Shown here: one piece after another, positions 9,630 to 17,781 of the stretch
How the letters are laid out: each line of letters begins with the position of its first letter
How positions within the stretch are numbered: the first letter of the stretch is position 1
Assembly (NCBI GenBank): GCA_949320185.1
Contig: CASGHK010000013.1
Coordinates: 1 to 64,000, forward strand
DNA: 64,000 nucleotides
Direction of reading: 5' to 3'
Origin: an uncultured Methanomicrobiales archaeon
GTDB lineage: Archaea; Halobacteriota; Methanomicrobia; Methanomicrobiales; Methanospirillaceae
Program-made: the position numbers and the translations under genes
The notes under the pieces: generated by a model
Database searches by the model: none
Told to the model about the DNA's origin: nothing
Seen by the model: only the letters and a program-made list of their open reading frames with translations

Positions 9630-9751
9630 GAAAAGGACTCCCGCACCGGGGGCGCGTGCGGAAGGAATTGGGTGAGCGGGATACTTATGTGTATGTCTTG
9701 CGGCACTGATGTACCTGTGTATGTCCTTATGGGTGTCATTGATCTTCCTGG

Positions 9752-10591
9752 TCAGCGCTGGACCAGACAGACCCACCGGTCGTACACCGGGTCCCGGTCG
9801 TTCTCCAGGACCTCCACCCCCCGTCCGGCCTCGATCGCCCAGCTCGCGACAAGCGTGGCCTCAGCCTCAGTGCCGAGTGTGATCAGGGTTTTGTGCGAGA
9901 GCTCGAGCAGCTGCTCCACGAGCCCGTGCCAGAGCTCCTCGTTGATCCAGGGATAGATCTGGCCCATCATCAGCCCGAGGCCGAGCGGGGCCGGGCTGCA
10001 GTACTCGGTTGCCACGGTTCCGTCGATGCAGCAGACCGTCTCGGGGTCGAGTCGTCCCTCCTGGAGCCCCAGCGCGATCAGGGCCTCATCGTTGTCGTAG
10101 GAGAGGGGCTCCATCCCGAGGGAGCGGAGCACAGTCGCCCCGATCCCCGAACCGCAGCAGGCGTCGATGACCCGGGTGCCCGGCTGTGTACCCCACGTGT
10201 CGGCGACGAGCGCTGTCGCCTTCTCCAGCCGGTCCGGGGGAAGGTCGTTGATCGCCGCCGGGACGTTGTGGCGGATCTGTTCGGCGTAGTGGCGCCGCAC
10301 CGCACGCGCCCAGGTCTCGCGCGGCTCCTGGTAGAGCTCTCCCCCGACCTCCTCGAACCGCTCGAGTCCGAGCACCGAGGGCGTCCGGTAGAGAAAGGTC
10401 GCCACGTGCCAGGCATCATCGTCCCGGAGGGCGAGTGCGATCGGGTCGTCGTGCTCGTCCACAAGGAGTCGTCCATCGGTCGCCTCGAGGTCGAGGAGCA
10501 CCGTGGAGTAGAGTTCGTCGGTCAGTTCGGCAAAGCTCGGTTCGACGAACCTGAGCTCGGGCACCTCCAGCAGTTCGGCAGCCGTCACCAT
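9752..10591 (-). CDS. SAM-dependent methyltransferase-like protein
   Basis: 279 residues with a class I methyltransferase core in the second half. The SAM loop reads VIDACCGSGIGATVL (about residue 140 on), followed by the acidic end of strand 2 in LSYDNDEAL. The N-terminal 110 residues are an extra domain I do not recognise. The substrate is unknown. It is third in the operon apgM, bactofilin-like, methyltransferase, with 7 bp between it and the bactofilin-like gene. This suggests that the two work together on a surface or cytoskeletal target. Confidence 0.75.
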   Translation of the reverse strand: MVTAAELLEVPELRFVEPSFAELTDELYSTVLLDLEATDGRLLVDEHDDPIALALRDDDAWHVATFLYRTPSVLGLERFEEVGGELYQEPRETWARAVRRHYAEQIRHNVPAAINDLPPDRLEKATALVADTWGTQPGTRVIDACCGSGIGATVLRSLGMEPLSYDNDEALIALGLQEGRLDPETVCCIDGTVATEYCSPAPLGLGLMMGQIYPWINEELWHGLVEQLLELSHKTLITLGTEAEATLVASWAIEAGRGVEVLENDRDPVYDRWVCLVQR

Positions 10592-10598
10592 CGCAGTA

Positions 10599-11456
10599 TC
10601 ACGCGTCTCGTATGATCCGCAGGCCCCCCGGGGCCCGCATCGTCCCGTCCACGATCGCTCGCTCGTGGACCTCGATCGTCCTCCCGTCCAGGTCCCCCAG
10701 GATGTGGGCCCCCGGAGCGAGGGCAATCACCCCCCCGGAGAAGACCGTCCCGTGGACCACAGTACCAGGACCGATCACGACCCGCTCCGTGGCCCGCACC
10801 GAGCCGAAGAGCGTCGTTGCCGTCCCGATCTCGACCGTTCGAGCCCGGACGTTGCCGTGGAGCCGGCAGTACGAGCCGATCGACATCTCTCCCGGAACCT
10901 CCAGCCGCTCCATGTCGAAGACCGCGCCCGTCGGGATGACCAGGGGCTGCTCAATCGTCTCATCATCCTCACCGAGGACTTCAGCCATGAACCGCTCCAC
11001 CTCGTCCTCCCGTTCGAACCGGAGCATCGCCATCAGATAGAGCATGATGTAGATGATCACCGGGAGCGGGTTCCGGATCTGGATCCAGCCGTGGGCCTCG
11101 AATCCCTGTTCGATCTGGACGTTGTCGCCGATATCGAGGTCCCCGGTCACCGAGAGCCGGCCGGCGATCCGGACTCCCTCGCCCAGATACGCGTCTGCGG
11201 CCGTCGTGACGTTCCCGACAACCTCGGTCCAGTTGTCGATCCTGATGTCGCCTGCCGCCGTCACCGCCCCGTTGATCCGGCAGAACTCGGCGACTACCAC
11301 CTCGGCACCCGAGATGCCGTAATCGATCCGGGAGCGGTCTCCGACCAGGACCATCCGGTCGGTGACCAGCGTGCGCTCCTGGAGCTCGGTCCTGTCGGGG
11401 AGCAGGCACCGGTCCAGGTGGAAGTCGGGTGCGGTGTGCGCGGGGGCCTCGTCCAT
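10599..11456 (-). CDS. Bactofilin-like polymer-forming beta-helix protein
   Basis: A 285-residue protein with two runs of short hexapeptide-like beta-helix turns (about residues 30-125 and 170-280; for example VRIAGRLSVTGDLDIGDNVQIEQG and GSVRATERVVIGPGTVVHGTV). They are separated by a hydrophobic helix (PLPVIIYIMLYLMAML, about 129-145) and an acidic linker. This resembles the polymer-forming, bactofilin-like group rather than an acyltransferase, since no catalytic His signature stands out. The internal membrane-like segment could anchor a filament at the membrane. It lies between apgM and a methyltransferase in one operon. Confidence 0.7.
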   Translation of the reverse strand: MDEAPAHTAPDFHLDRCLLPDRTELQERTLVTDRMVLVGDRSRIDYGISGAEVVVAEFCRINGAVTAAGDIRIDNWTEVVGNVTTAADAYLGEGVRIAGRLSVTGDLDIGDNVQIEQGFEAHGWIQIRNPLPVIIYIMLYLMAMLRFEREDEVERFMAEVLGEDDETIEQPLVIPTGAVFDMERLEVPGEMSIGSYCRLHGNVRARTVEIGTATTLFGSVRATERVVIGPGTVVHGTVFSGGVIALAPGAHILGDLDGRTIEVHERAIVDGTMRAPGGLRIIRDA

Positions 11457-11477
11457 TCTCGCCTGTCCTACACTCTG

Positions 11478-12713
11478 TCAGGCACCGTATTTATGGGCCT
11501 TGTCGATCAGGTCGAGCAGGATCGGGAGGATGTCGCACCCGGTGATGCGGCAGAGGCCGCCCTCGGCGCAGGCGAACTCGTCGTACCGGTCCACCCGGTC
11601 CGGGCGGACCCCTTCGCCGTGGACAAGAACCGGAACTGGATCGGCCGAATGGTCCTTGACTGTGCACGGGGTGGAGTGGTCGCCCATGACCGCTATCACC
11701 GTCTCCGTGACGTCCAGGAACGGTGCGAGCGCGGCATCGACACGCACGATGAAGTCCCGCTTCTGTTCCGCCTTCCCGTCGTGGCCCGCCTCGTCGGCCC
11801 CCTTGATGTTTAACAGGACGAAGGAGTGCGTCTCGAGTGCCTCGATTGCGGCCGCGACCTTCCCCTCGATGTTGGAGTCGATCGACCCGGTGGCGCCCTC
11901 GACGTGGATAGGGTCGAGTCCGACGACCTTGCCGATCCCGGTAATCAGGGTCGCGGCCGAGACGACTGCCCCGGCGAGCCCGTACCGCTCCCGGAACGGT
12001 TGGAACTCACCCATTCTACCGGCCCCGCGGATCAGTACCTCGTTTGCCGGCAACAGCCCCTCTCCTGCGCGCCGGCGGTTGACCGGGTGGTCCGCGAGGA
12101 CCTGCCGCGCCTGGTGGACGAACTCGTTCAGCACGGCGGCGGTCTTCGCGTCCGCTTCTGTCCCGGTCAACGGCTCGAACTCGTGCGGGAATGCACCCTC
12201 CTTCTTCGGGTCGTTGGAGCCGACCCCGTCTCCCAGCCCCTCACCCTCGAGGGCGAGCGCTGCCCGGTGCCCGGCACCCGAGACGAACTGGAACCGGACC
12301 CCGAACCGGGAGAGGTCCACCGCCTCCTCGATTGCCTTCGAGAGCGGCTCGGTGCCGTGGATCCTTCCCGCACGCCGGTCGACCACGCGGCCGTCCGCAT
12401 CGAGGGTCGCGTAGTTGGCGCGGAACCCCACCATCCCCGGCCGCATCCGGATCCCGGAGCCCTCCGCCTCGAGCGGTCCACGCCCGGTGTAGCACTCGCG
12501 GGGAGGATACCCGAGCAGGGCCAGGTGCGAGGTGTCCGATCCCGGCCGGATCCCAGGACCGATCGTGTCCATGATCCCGGTGATCCCCTCGCGTGCGAGC
12601 CGGTCGAGGACGGGCGTCCTCGCTGCCGAGAGGGGGGTAGCCCCACGGAGGGCCGGGTGTGGCCGATCACCAATACCATCGAGCACGATGAGCACGATCC
12701 TGCTGGCGGTCAT
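11478..12713 (-). CDS. apgM: 2,3-bisphosphoglycerate-independent phosphoglycerate mutase, archaeal type
   Basis: Interconverts 3- and 2-phosphoglycerate in glycolysis/gluconeogenesis. This is the archaeal aPGAM of the alkaline-phosphatase superfamily, 411 residues. The metal-binding N-terminus reads IVLIVLDGIGDRP. The phosphoserine site is in RPGSDTSHLALLGY, and the second metal set is seen in LLNIKGADEAGHDG and VMGDHSTPC. The ATG at 12713 gives the family N-terminus; the frame stays open upstream but that part is antisense to the phosphoesterase gene. First gene of the operon with the bactofilin-like and methyltransferase genes. Confidence 0.95.
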   Translation of the reverse strand: MTASRIVLIVLDGIGDRPHPALRGATPLSAARTPVLDRLAREGITGIMDTIGPGIRPGSDTSHLALLGYPPRECYTGRGPLEAEGSGIRMRPGMVGFRANYATLDADGRVVDRRAGRIHGTEPLSKAIEEAVDLSRFGVRFQFVSGAGHRAALALEGEGLGDGVGSNDPKKEGAFPHEFEPLTGTEADAKTAAVLNEFVHQARQVLADHPVNRRRAGEGLLPANEVLIRGAGRMGEFQPFRERYGLAGAVVSAATLITGIGKVVGLDPIHVEGATGSIDSNIEGKVAAAIEALETHSFVLLNIKGADEAGHDGKAEQKRDFIVRVDAALAPFLDVTETVIAVMGDHSTPCTVKDHSADPVPVLVHGEGVRPDRVDRYDEFACAEGGLCRITGCDILPILLDLIDKAHKYGA

Positions 12714-12760
12714 CGGGTAGACGTTCGCGCTCGAGCGCCATAGAGATACCGGCCCGCCAG

Positions 12761-12768
12761 GTTTATCC
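12761..12768 (+). promoter_or_regulatory. TATA box for the metallophosphoesterase
   Basis: The element gtttatcc lies about 27 bp before the GTG at 12792, within the 78-bp space divergent from apgM. The spacing fits a leaderless archaeal promoter. Confidence 0.4.
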
Positions 12769-12791
12769 CGGGTCCGTGCCCATCCGATCTC

Positions 12792-13556
12792 GTGATCCTC
12801 GTCGTCTCGGACCTCCATGCGGGTCACCCCGACGCAGCCGTCCCCGAGTTCCTCCGGTTTCTCGACGGCTGCGAGTCGCAGGGCGTGGAGACGCTCGTCC
12901 TCCTCGGCGATATCTTCGACCTCTGGAGACGGAAGAACGGCCCGCTGATGGTCGAGCACTCCGACCTCCTCGATCGCCTGCTGCACCTTGAGGCTGTCGA
13001 CCTCCATTACGTGGTCGGCAACCACGACTACGCCCTCCTCGAGATCGCGGAACGTGCCGGGGGGAGGGGCCCGTTCCCAATCCAGAAACGGCTGCTGCTC
13101 GAGGAGGGGGGGCGTACGACCCTCTTTATCCATGGCTACGATCTCGAGGTCCTGGGTGCGCTCGAGCCCTTCTCGGTCGAGGCCTACGAGGCCCTCTCCT
13201 CGCGGATGTGCGCGGTCGGGGACTTCGGGGGGGCTGCCGCCGGCCGTCTGGTCGAGCTCTACTCCCGTGGGCTCGACCTCGTCGCCCGGCGAGAAACCCT
13301 CTCTCGCCCCGCCCACGAGCGCCCGTCCCTCGACGGGGCGGAGGCGCTCGCTCACTCGCCCGCCCGTCACCTCCTGCTCGGCATGGAAGTTGGGGACCGG
13401 CTCGTCTACGGTCACACGCACCGCCCCGCGGTCAGTCCGGACGGGCTCGTCGCGAACCCCGGCTCCTGGGTGGACGATGGCGAGGCGATGACCTATCTGA
13501 GGATAGAGGACGACGAGGTGGGGCTGCGCCGCTTCGGGCGTGACTCGTTTCCCTGA
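12792..13556 (+). CDS. Calcineurin-like metallophosphoesterase (LpxH-like fold)
   Basis: 254 residues with the full set of metallophosphoesterase motifs in order: SDLHAGH, GDIFDLW, GNHDYA, an HGYD segment and GHTH. The overall layout resembles UDP-2,3-diacylglucosamine pyrophosphatase. Archaea do not make lipid A, so the substrate is another phosphodiester or pyrophosphate and is unknown. Start is a GTG. It is divergent from apgM and converges on the eS1 gene with a 16-bp gap. Confidence 0.85.
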   Translation: MILVVSDLHAGHPDAAVPEFLRFLDGCESQGVETLVLLGDIFDLWRRKNGPLMVEHSDLLDRLLHLEAVDLHYVVGNHDYALLEIAERAGGRGPFPIQKRLLLEEGGRTTLFIHGYDLEVLGALEPFSVEAYEALSSRMCAVGDFGGAAAGRLVELYSRGLDLVARRETLSRPAHERPSLDGAEALAHSPARHLLLGMEVGDRLVYGHTHRPAVSPDGLVANPGSWVDDGEAMTYLRIEDDEVGLRRFGRDSFP

Positions 13557-13572
13557 CCGGAAAAAAGGTGTC

Positions 13573-14169
13573 TCAGGCCACCTGGACACGGCCCAGGAGC
13601 TTGGACTTGATCACTTCGATCCGCCGGACCGGGAAGACGACCCGGGTGTCGGTCATCATCTCTTTTGCGAGCGCTCCGGTGACCATCGCCTCGGTGACGG
13701 TCTGCCAGTCGTTCCCGGCGACGAAGGCCGAGACGCGCTCGGTGATCCTTTTACGGATCTCGTGGATGTGAGACGAGTCGGCTGCCATCAGCGTGTAACA
13801 GGTCACCGTCAGGTGGACGCGGAAGCCGTCCTTGGTCACGCCGATCACGTGCGAGTCGATCCGGCTCGAGCGCCGCTTCACGAGCGAGCGGAGGTAGTCC
13901 TTGGTCAGCTCGTGCCCGATGAACTCCGTGTACGCGGTGTCGCCGGCGACCCGGTTGATTCGGAACTTCATCTTGACGTGCTGTTTGCCGTAGTCGTTGT
14001 TGAGTTCACCGAGCGTCGCGTTCATGATGCGCCCGGTCATGTTCTCGGTGTCAGCCGAGATCGTGTCGCCGATGTAGGCGGAGTTGAAGGCCTCGGGGGC
14101 GTTGACCTTGTACCAGGTCTTCGCCTTCCACCCCTCAACGCGCCGTCCGGCCTGCTTCTTTCGTGCCAT
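13573..14169 (-). CDS. rps3ae: Ribosomal protein eS1 (S3Ae)
   Basis: Small-subunit ribosomal protein, 198 residues, starting MARKKQAGRRVEGWKAKTWY. The conserved segments IGDTISADTENMTGR and RRSSRIDSH are seen. It is the last gene of the minus-strand run uS15, DHH nuclease, Pcc1 paralogue, serS, eS1, an arrangement close to that of other euryarchaea but with serS inserted next to eS1. Confidence 0.96.
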   Translation of the reverse strand: MARKKQAGRRVEGWKAKTWYKVNAPEAFNSAYIGDTISADTENMTGRIMNATLGELNNDYGKQHVKMKFRINRVAGDTAYTEFIGHELTKDYLRSLVKRRSSRIDSHVIGVTKDGFRVHLTVTCYTLMAADSSHIHEIRKRITERVSAFVAGNDWQTVTEAMVTGALAKEMMTDTRVVFPVRRIEVIKSKLLGRVQVA

Positions 14170-14183
14170 TCAGTCACCTTGGG

Positions 14184-15701
14184 TTATACAAATCTGAAGA
14201 TCTCATGTGCGTCGCCAAACCGCCGGCGAACCGGGGCTGGCCAGTCGTCGAGCTCGAAGCCCTTCTGTGCGAGGAACGCGGCCGTCCACCGTTCGAGGCC
14301 GATCCCGGAGCAGCCGGACCAGAGGTCCTTTCCGGACTGGACCTTGACGTTGAACCCGCGCGGGTACTTGTCGCCGTTCACCGAGACGTTCTGGAACTCG
14401 AGCCACGAGTCAGCATAGGGCAGCACGGCCTCGTAATCGGTCGTCCCGATCCGCTCCGTTCCTTCGGCCCCTATCATGCCCTCCTGGGCCATGAACCAGG
14501 GGGTCACCCGGGCCGATCGCCACTCGAGCTCGAGGACGTCGTCGAAGAGCCGTCGGTACCGCTCGTGGAGCAGGTCGGCCGTCTCGACCGTCTGCTCGGG
14601 GGAGCCGATCCAGAGGAGCTCGATCCGGTGGAACTCGTCCACCCGCTCGATCCCGTGGATGCCCCCGGACTCGTACCGATGCGACGTGCCCGAGCGGTCG
14701 AAGATCCGGGCGGGGAGGCAGTCGTTTGCCAGGGTCGTCCCGCCGATGAACGGCCAGAACGAGGGGCACTGCGCGTAGCAGAGCCCGCCGATCGGCCCGT
14801 CGATCTTCTCCCGGATCAGGTCGACCGGGACCTCGCCGGTCACCTTGAAGTGGTCCGCGACCTCCTCCCAGTAGTCGGGGTCCCGGGTCTTCGGGGCCGA
14901 GACATAGTAGATCTCGGGGTAGACCCCCTTTGCGTGCCCAGACTTAATCCAGACCTCCCAGGGGACGAGCTTCGGAAAGACCATCTCAACGAAGCCCAGG
15001 GGGCGGACAATCTCCTCGAGGACGATCTCCTCAAAGACCCGGAAGAGCCGGGTCGACTGCGAGCCGTGGATCCACTGGCCGCGCGAGAGCGCGTGCTTGA
15101 TCCAGCCGCGCCGGATCATCTCCTGGGTGGGGTCCTCGCGGAACCGGTGCTCCCGCTTCGGGGACTCGTAGACGAGGTCCCAGTGCTCGGTCTTGCCGCC
15201 GTACGCGGCGGCCTCTGCCTTCTCCTCGATCAGGCGGATCAATCGGTCGGGGACCTTGTTCTCCAGGTCCGCGGCCGTGACCGCGAGTTCGAGCTCGATC
15301 CGGTCGGATCCGCGTTGGGCCGTCCGAATGAAGGAGAGCGCGGGGAGCCGGAGCCCCTCGGGGACCTCGCCGATGAGGCTGACCCGGTAGTCGGAGACCA
15401 CCAGGTCGCGCAGGCCGACCCGGTACCGTCCGAGCAGGCCCGCGAGCTGTTTTCTGAACCGAAAGAGGGCGTCGTGGACCCGTGTGTAGCCCCCGCTCTC
15501 GAGCGAGAGCGTAAGGGTCGCACCGCTTATCGTGTGCCCCGTGATCCGGCCGATCTCGTCCTCGGGAGCGTCCTTCGGGACCCCCTTTCGGAAGAGGACC
15601 GTGTTCGCCTCTTCGACCGCCCGCGCGATCGCGGGCTGGGCCTCGTCCGGGATCTCTTTCGAGAATACGAGGTCCGCTGTCAGGCTGAATCGTGGCTGCA
15701 T
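14184..15701 (-). CDS. serS: Seryl-tRNA synthetase, rare methanogenic type (SerRS2)
   Basis: Charges tRNA-Ser with serine. The 505 residues match the methanogenic-type enzyme, which differs from the common SerRS in its N-terminal tRNA-binding domain and uses an active-site zinc. Class II motifs are visible: motif 2 around RYESGGIHGIERVDEFHRIE, and motif 3 in SGCSGIGLERW. Cysteines in LCYAQCPSFWPF and WSGCSG are candidate zinc ligands. The ATG at 15701 lies inside the upstream Pcc1-like gene (22-bp overlap), so the two are translationally coupled. Confidence 0.94.
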   Translation of the reverse strand: MQPRFSLTADLVFSKEIPDEAQPAIARAVEEANTVLFRKGVPKDAPEDEIGRITGHTISGATLTLSLESGGYTRVHDALFRFRKQLAGLLGRYRVGLRDLVVSDYRVSLIGEVPEGLRLPALSFIRTAQRGSDRIELELAVTAADLENKVPDRLIRLIEEKAEAAAYGGKTEHWDLVYESPKREHRFREDPTQEMIRRGWIKHALSRGQWIHGSQSTRLFRVFEEIVLEEIVRPLGFVEMVFPKLVPWEVWIKSGHAKGVYPEIYYVSAPKTRDPDYWEEVADHFKVTGEVPVDLIREKIDGPIGGLCYAQCPSFWPFIGGTTLANDCLPARIFDRSGTSHRYESGGIHGIERVDEFHRIELLWIGSPEQTVETADLLHERYRRLFDDVLELEWRSARVTPWFMAQEGMIGAEGTERIGTTDYEAVLPYADSWLEFQNVSVNGDKYPRGFNVKVQSGKDLWSGCSGIGLERWTAAFLAQKGFELDDWPAPVRRRFGDAHEIFRFV

Positions 15702-15901
15702 TGCTCCTCCGCAATCTGGCAGTTCATCAGGTAATCGTCCATCGTCGCGATGATCGAACCGCACTCGCGGGCCGCGAGTCGGGCGACGACCGTCCCGTTC
15801 TCGACCGTGGTCGAGCAGAGGAGATGGTCGTCCGGTCCGAGCGCGGCGGCGACGCAGGCGGGGCGCTGGTGCCGGGTCCTGATGACCCCCTCGCACCTCA
15901 T
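15680..15901 (-). CDS. KEOPS Pcc1 paralogue (Pcc2-like)
   Basis: A 73-residue protein with the Pcc1 fold pattern: an N-terminal strand, a helix, the strands LLCSTTVENGTVVARLAA, and the long C-terminal helix GSIIATMDDYLMNCQIAE. Pcc1 is the dimerising subunit of KEOPS, which helps make t6A37 on ANN-decoding tRNAs. A canonical Pcc1 is also present in this window (45032-45316). This smaller copy, placed between uS15/DHH and serS/eS1, fits the archaeal paralogue described as a fifth KEOPS subunit (Pcc2). It starts by ATGA overlap with the DHH gene. Confidence 0.7.
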   Translation of the reverse strand: MRCEGVIRTRHQRPACVAAALGPDDHLLCSTTVENGTVVARLAARECGSIIATMDDYLMNCQIAEEQCSHDSA

Positions 15902-17100
15902 GCACCCACCGCCTCGGCGAACGCCGCTGCGAACTCGATAAAGCCGCTCACCGGGACGAACCCCCCGGCCCGGCGGGTATGCCCCCCGCCGGAGCCCCCG
16001 GCCTCGGCAGCCAGCTGGCGGACCAGGGGCCCGAGTGGGACCTGGCCGTCGGCCCGGGCCGAGATCCGGACCAGGTCGCCGTGCTGTGCCGCGACCAGCA
16101 CCGGCCCGCCGATGGGGCCGGCAAGCGCGGTCGCGACATCGCTCGCGAGCGCCGGCTCATCGACCAGGAAGGCGAACGGTGTCCCTTCGACCGGGCGGGC
16201 CCCGGCGATCGCCTGGATCACCCGGCGCCGGTACGCGGTCGCGACCTTTCTCGCCTCTTCGACGGCCCCGAGGGACCGGAGGCAGACCGATGCGGCGAGA
16301 CCGCCGCGCCCGGACTTGCCACAGCCCTCGACCACGGCCCCGAGAGTCCTCGCGTCGGCCAGGACCTCGCGCAGGCAGATGACCCGGTCGCCCCAGAGCC
16401 CCTCAATCGACCCGGGCGCCGCGTGCTCGGCCGATTCGAGGACGACCAGGGAGATGAGGTGGTCGAGGGACGGGCCGCCTTCCCCCGGCGATGACCGGAT
16501 GAGCTCGCGCACTCTCTCACCGTCCCCGGAGATCCCGGGGAGGTACGGATCGATTGCGAGTTCCAGCTGCTCGGCGATGGAACTGCCCGGGAGCCGAATC
16601 CCCCGCTCCATCTCGAGGACCCCGTTCGCCAGGCCCTCGTTCAGGATCTCCGCGTTCTCGTCCTCGAACCCCTGACCATCACCGAGTATCCCTGCGGCGG
16701 CGAGCCCCGAGAGGTCGCGGCAGTCCGCGAGTCGGTTCGCCGTGATAAAGGCGAGGGCGGCGGCACAGAGCACCCGCTCCCCGTCGATCCCGGCGGTGTG
16801 CGGATTCAGCACCACTCCATCTCCATGTGCCGCCGGCGCGTGGTGGTCGAGGACCGCCACGTCGGCGGGCAGGTCTTCGAGACCGGCCCCGAGGTCGCAG
16901 AGGAGGGTGGGTCTGCCGCTGTCGAGGTCCGGGACCCGGTCAACCACCCGGAGGCGGAAGCCGATCTCCCGCCTCCTGAGCGCGTGGCAGACGATCGACG
17001 CCGCCGTAACCCCGTCCGCATCGTGGTGGCCGTAGACCTCCACGTATCGCTGCTCCTCGAGAAAGCGTGCGAGGCGTTCGGCTGCGGTGTCGATCGGCAT
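15898..17100 (-). CDS. DHH-family RecJ-like phosphoesterase
   Basis: A 400-residue DHH/DHHA1 protein related to bacterial RecJ and the archaeal GINS-associated nuclease. Metal-binding motifs are GHHDADG (about 24-30), CDLGAGL (about 68-74) and LDHHAPA (about 84-90). The substrate-binding DHHA1 end carries GGSGGGHTRRAGG. It could be a single-strand exonuclease or a nanoRNase. It is the second gene after uS15 (6-bp gap) in the translation cluster, and a different DHH protein occurs at 51358-52734. Confidence 0.85.
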   Translation of the reverse strand: MPIDTAAERLARFLEEQRYVEVYGHHDADGVTAASIVCHALRRREIGFRLRVVDRVPDLDSGRPTLLCDLGAGLEDLPADVAVLDHHAPAAHGDGVVLNPHTAGIDGERVLCAAALAFITANRLADCRDLSGLAAAGILGDGQGFEDENAEILNEGLANGVLEMERGIRLPGSSIAEQLELAIDPYLPGISGDGERVRELIRSSPGEGGPSLDHLISLVVLESAEHAAPGSIEGLWGDRVICLREVLADARTLGAVVEGCGKSGRGGLAASVCLRSLGAVEEARKVATAYRRRVIQAIAGARPVEGTPFAFLVDEPALASDVATALAGPIGGPVLVAAQHGDLVRISARADGQVPLGPLVRQLAAEAGGSGGGHTRRAGGFVPVSGFIEFAAAFAEAVGA

Positions 17101-17106
17101 GGTGGT

Positions 17107-17565
17107 CTATCGTGAGAGCAGGATCTCCGCCGTCTCAGGCTTGTAGACCCAGCCCTTGGGCAGGCGCTTCGAGCCGACGTAGTACTTCACCAGACGGCGG
17201 ACCTTCGACTCGGTCAGCTGGAGCTGACGCTTGTTGTGGACATCGTTCCGGTTCTCCGCGAGGTGCTTGCGCATCCCCAGGGCCTTCACGATCAGGTTCC
17301 GGAGGTCCTCCGGGATCTCGGGCGAAAGCCCGTTCGCTTCGAGGATCTCGCCGACCCGCTTACCGGTGGCGAGCTTCACATCAGGGACGGCGTACTGGTC
17401 TCGCAGGATCGTGCCGATCTCTGCGGTCGACCGTTCCTTGCGGTGGAGATCGATGACGAGCTTCTCGATCTCGGCCACGTCGGTCGTCGACCACGCGGGC
17501 GGGTCTGCCCGGTGCGGCCGAACGGATCCCGACTTGCCTCTCCGTCGCGCATGCATTCGTGCCAT
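17107..17565 (-). CDS. rps15: Ribosomal protein uS15
   Basis: 152 residues of the archaeal/eukaryotic long S15. The N-terminal extension starts [14 protein letters not shown]. The RNA-binding helices carry [24 protein letters not shown]. It heads the five-gene minus-strand translation cluster that ends with eS1. A TATA-like element lies about 140 bp upstream, so its mRNA may have a long leader. Confidence 0.96.
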   Translation of the reverse strand: MARMHARRRGKSGSVRPHRADPPAWSTTDVAEIEKLVIDLHRKERSTAEIGTILRDQYAVPDVKLATGKRVGEILEANGLSPEIPEDLRNLIVKALGMRKHLAENRNDVHNKRQLQLTESKVRRLVKYYVGSKRLPKGWVYKPETAEILLSR

Positions 17566-17703
17566 AGTTCTACTCCGATTCCGATAGTCCCGAGAAGAGC
17601 AGCGAAGAGACGCACGCTCTGTAATCCCAAGCCCCGTGAGGCCGCACTGTGAGGCGCGTCGGACTTACCGGTGTGTCGTGCACACGTCAGCGACGGTGCC
17701 GGG

Positions 17704-17712
17704 TTATATATT
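17704..17712 (-). promoter_or_regulatory. Probable TATA box of the uS15 operon
   Basis: The near-palindromic ttatatatt is the strongest A/T element between uS15 and the divergent lipoprotein gene. Read on the minus strand it predicts transcription starting near 17682, giving a leader of about 115 nt before uS15. Because the box is nearly symmetric, it could also work in the other direction. Confidence 0.4.
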
Positions 17713-17781
17713 ACCACGGTGGCGTCATAAGGCTGCCGACCATTCCAAAAGAATTATACTTCGTCGCGGCATCCCTCCGAT

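Noticed and set aside
12714-13589. Extension of the apgM frame upstream to a 703-residue protein
   Set aside because: The extra part is antisense to the metallophosphoesterase gene, and the apgM family N-terminus begins exactly at the ATG at 12713.
14163-15734. A 523-codon open frame on the plus strand opposite serS
   Set aside because: It is antisense to a clearly recognised gene, rich in Arg/Pro/Asp/Val as mirror frames of GC-rich genes are, and has no family features.
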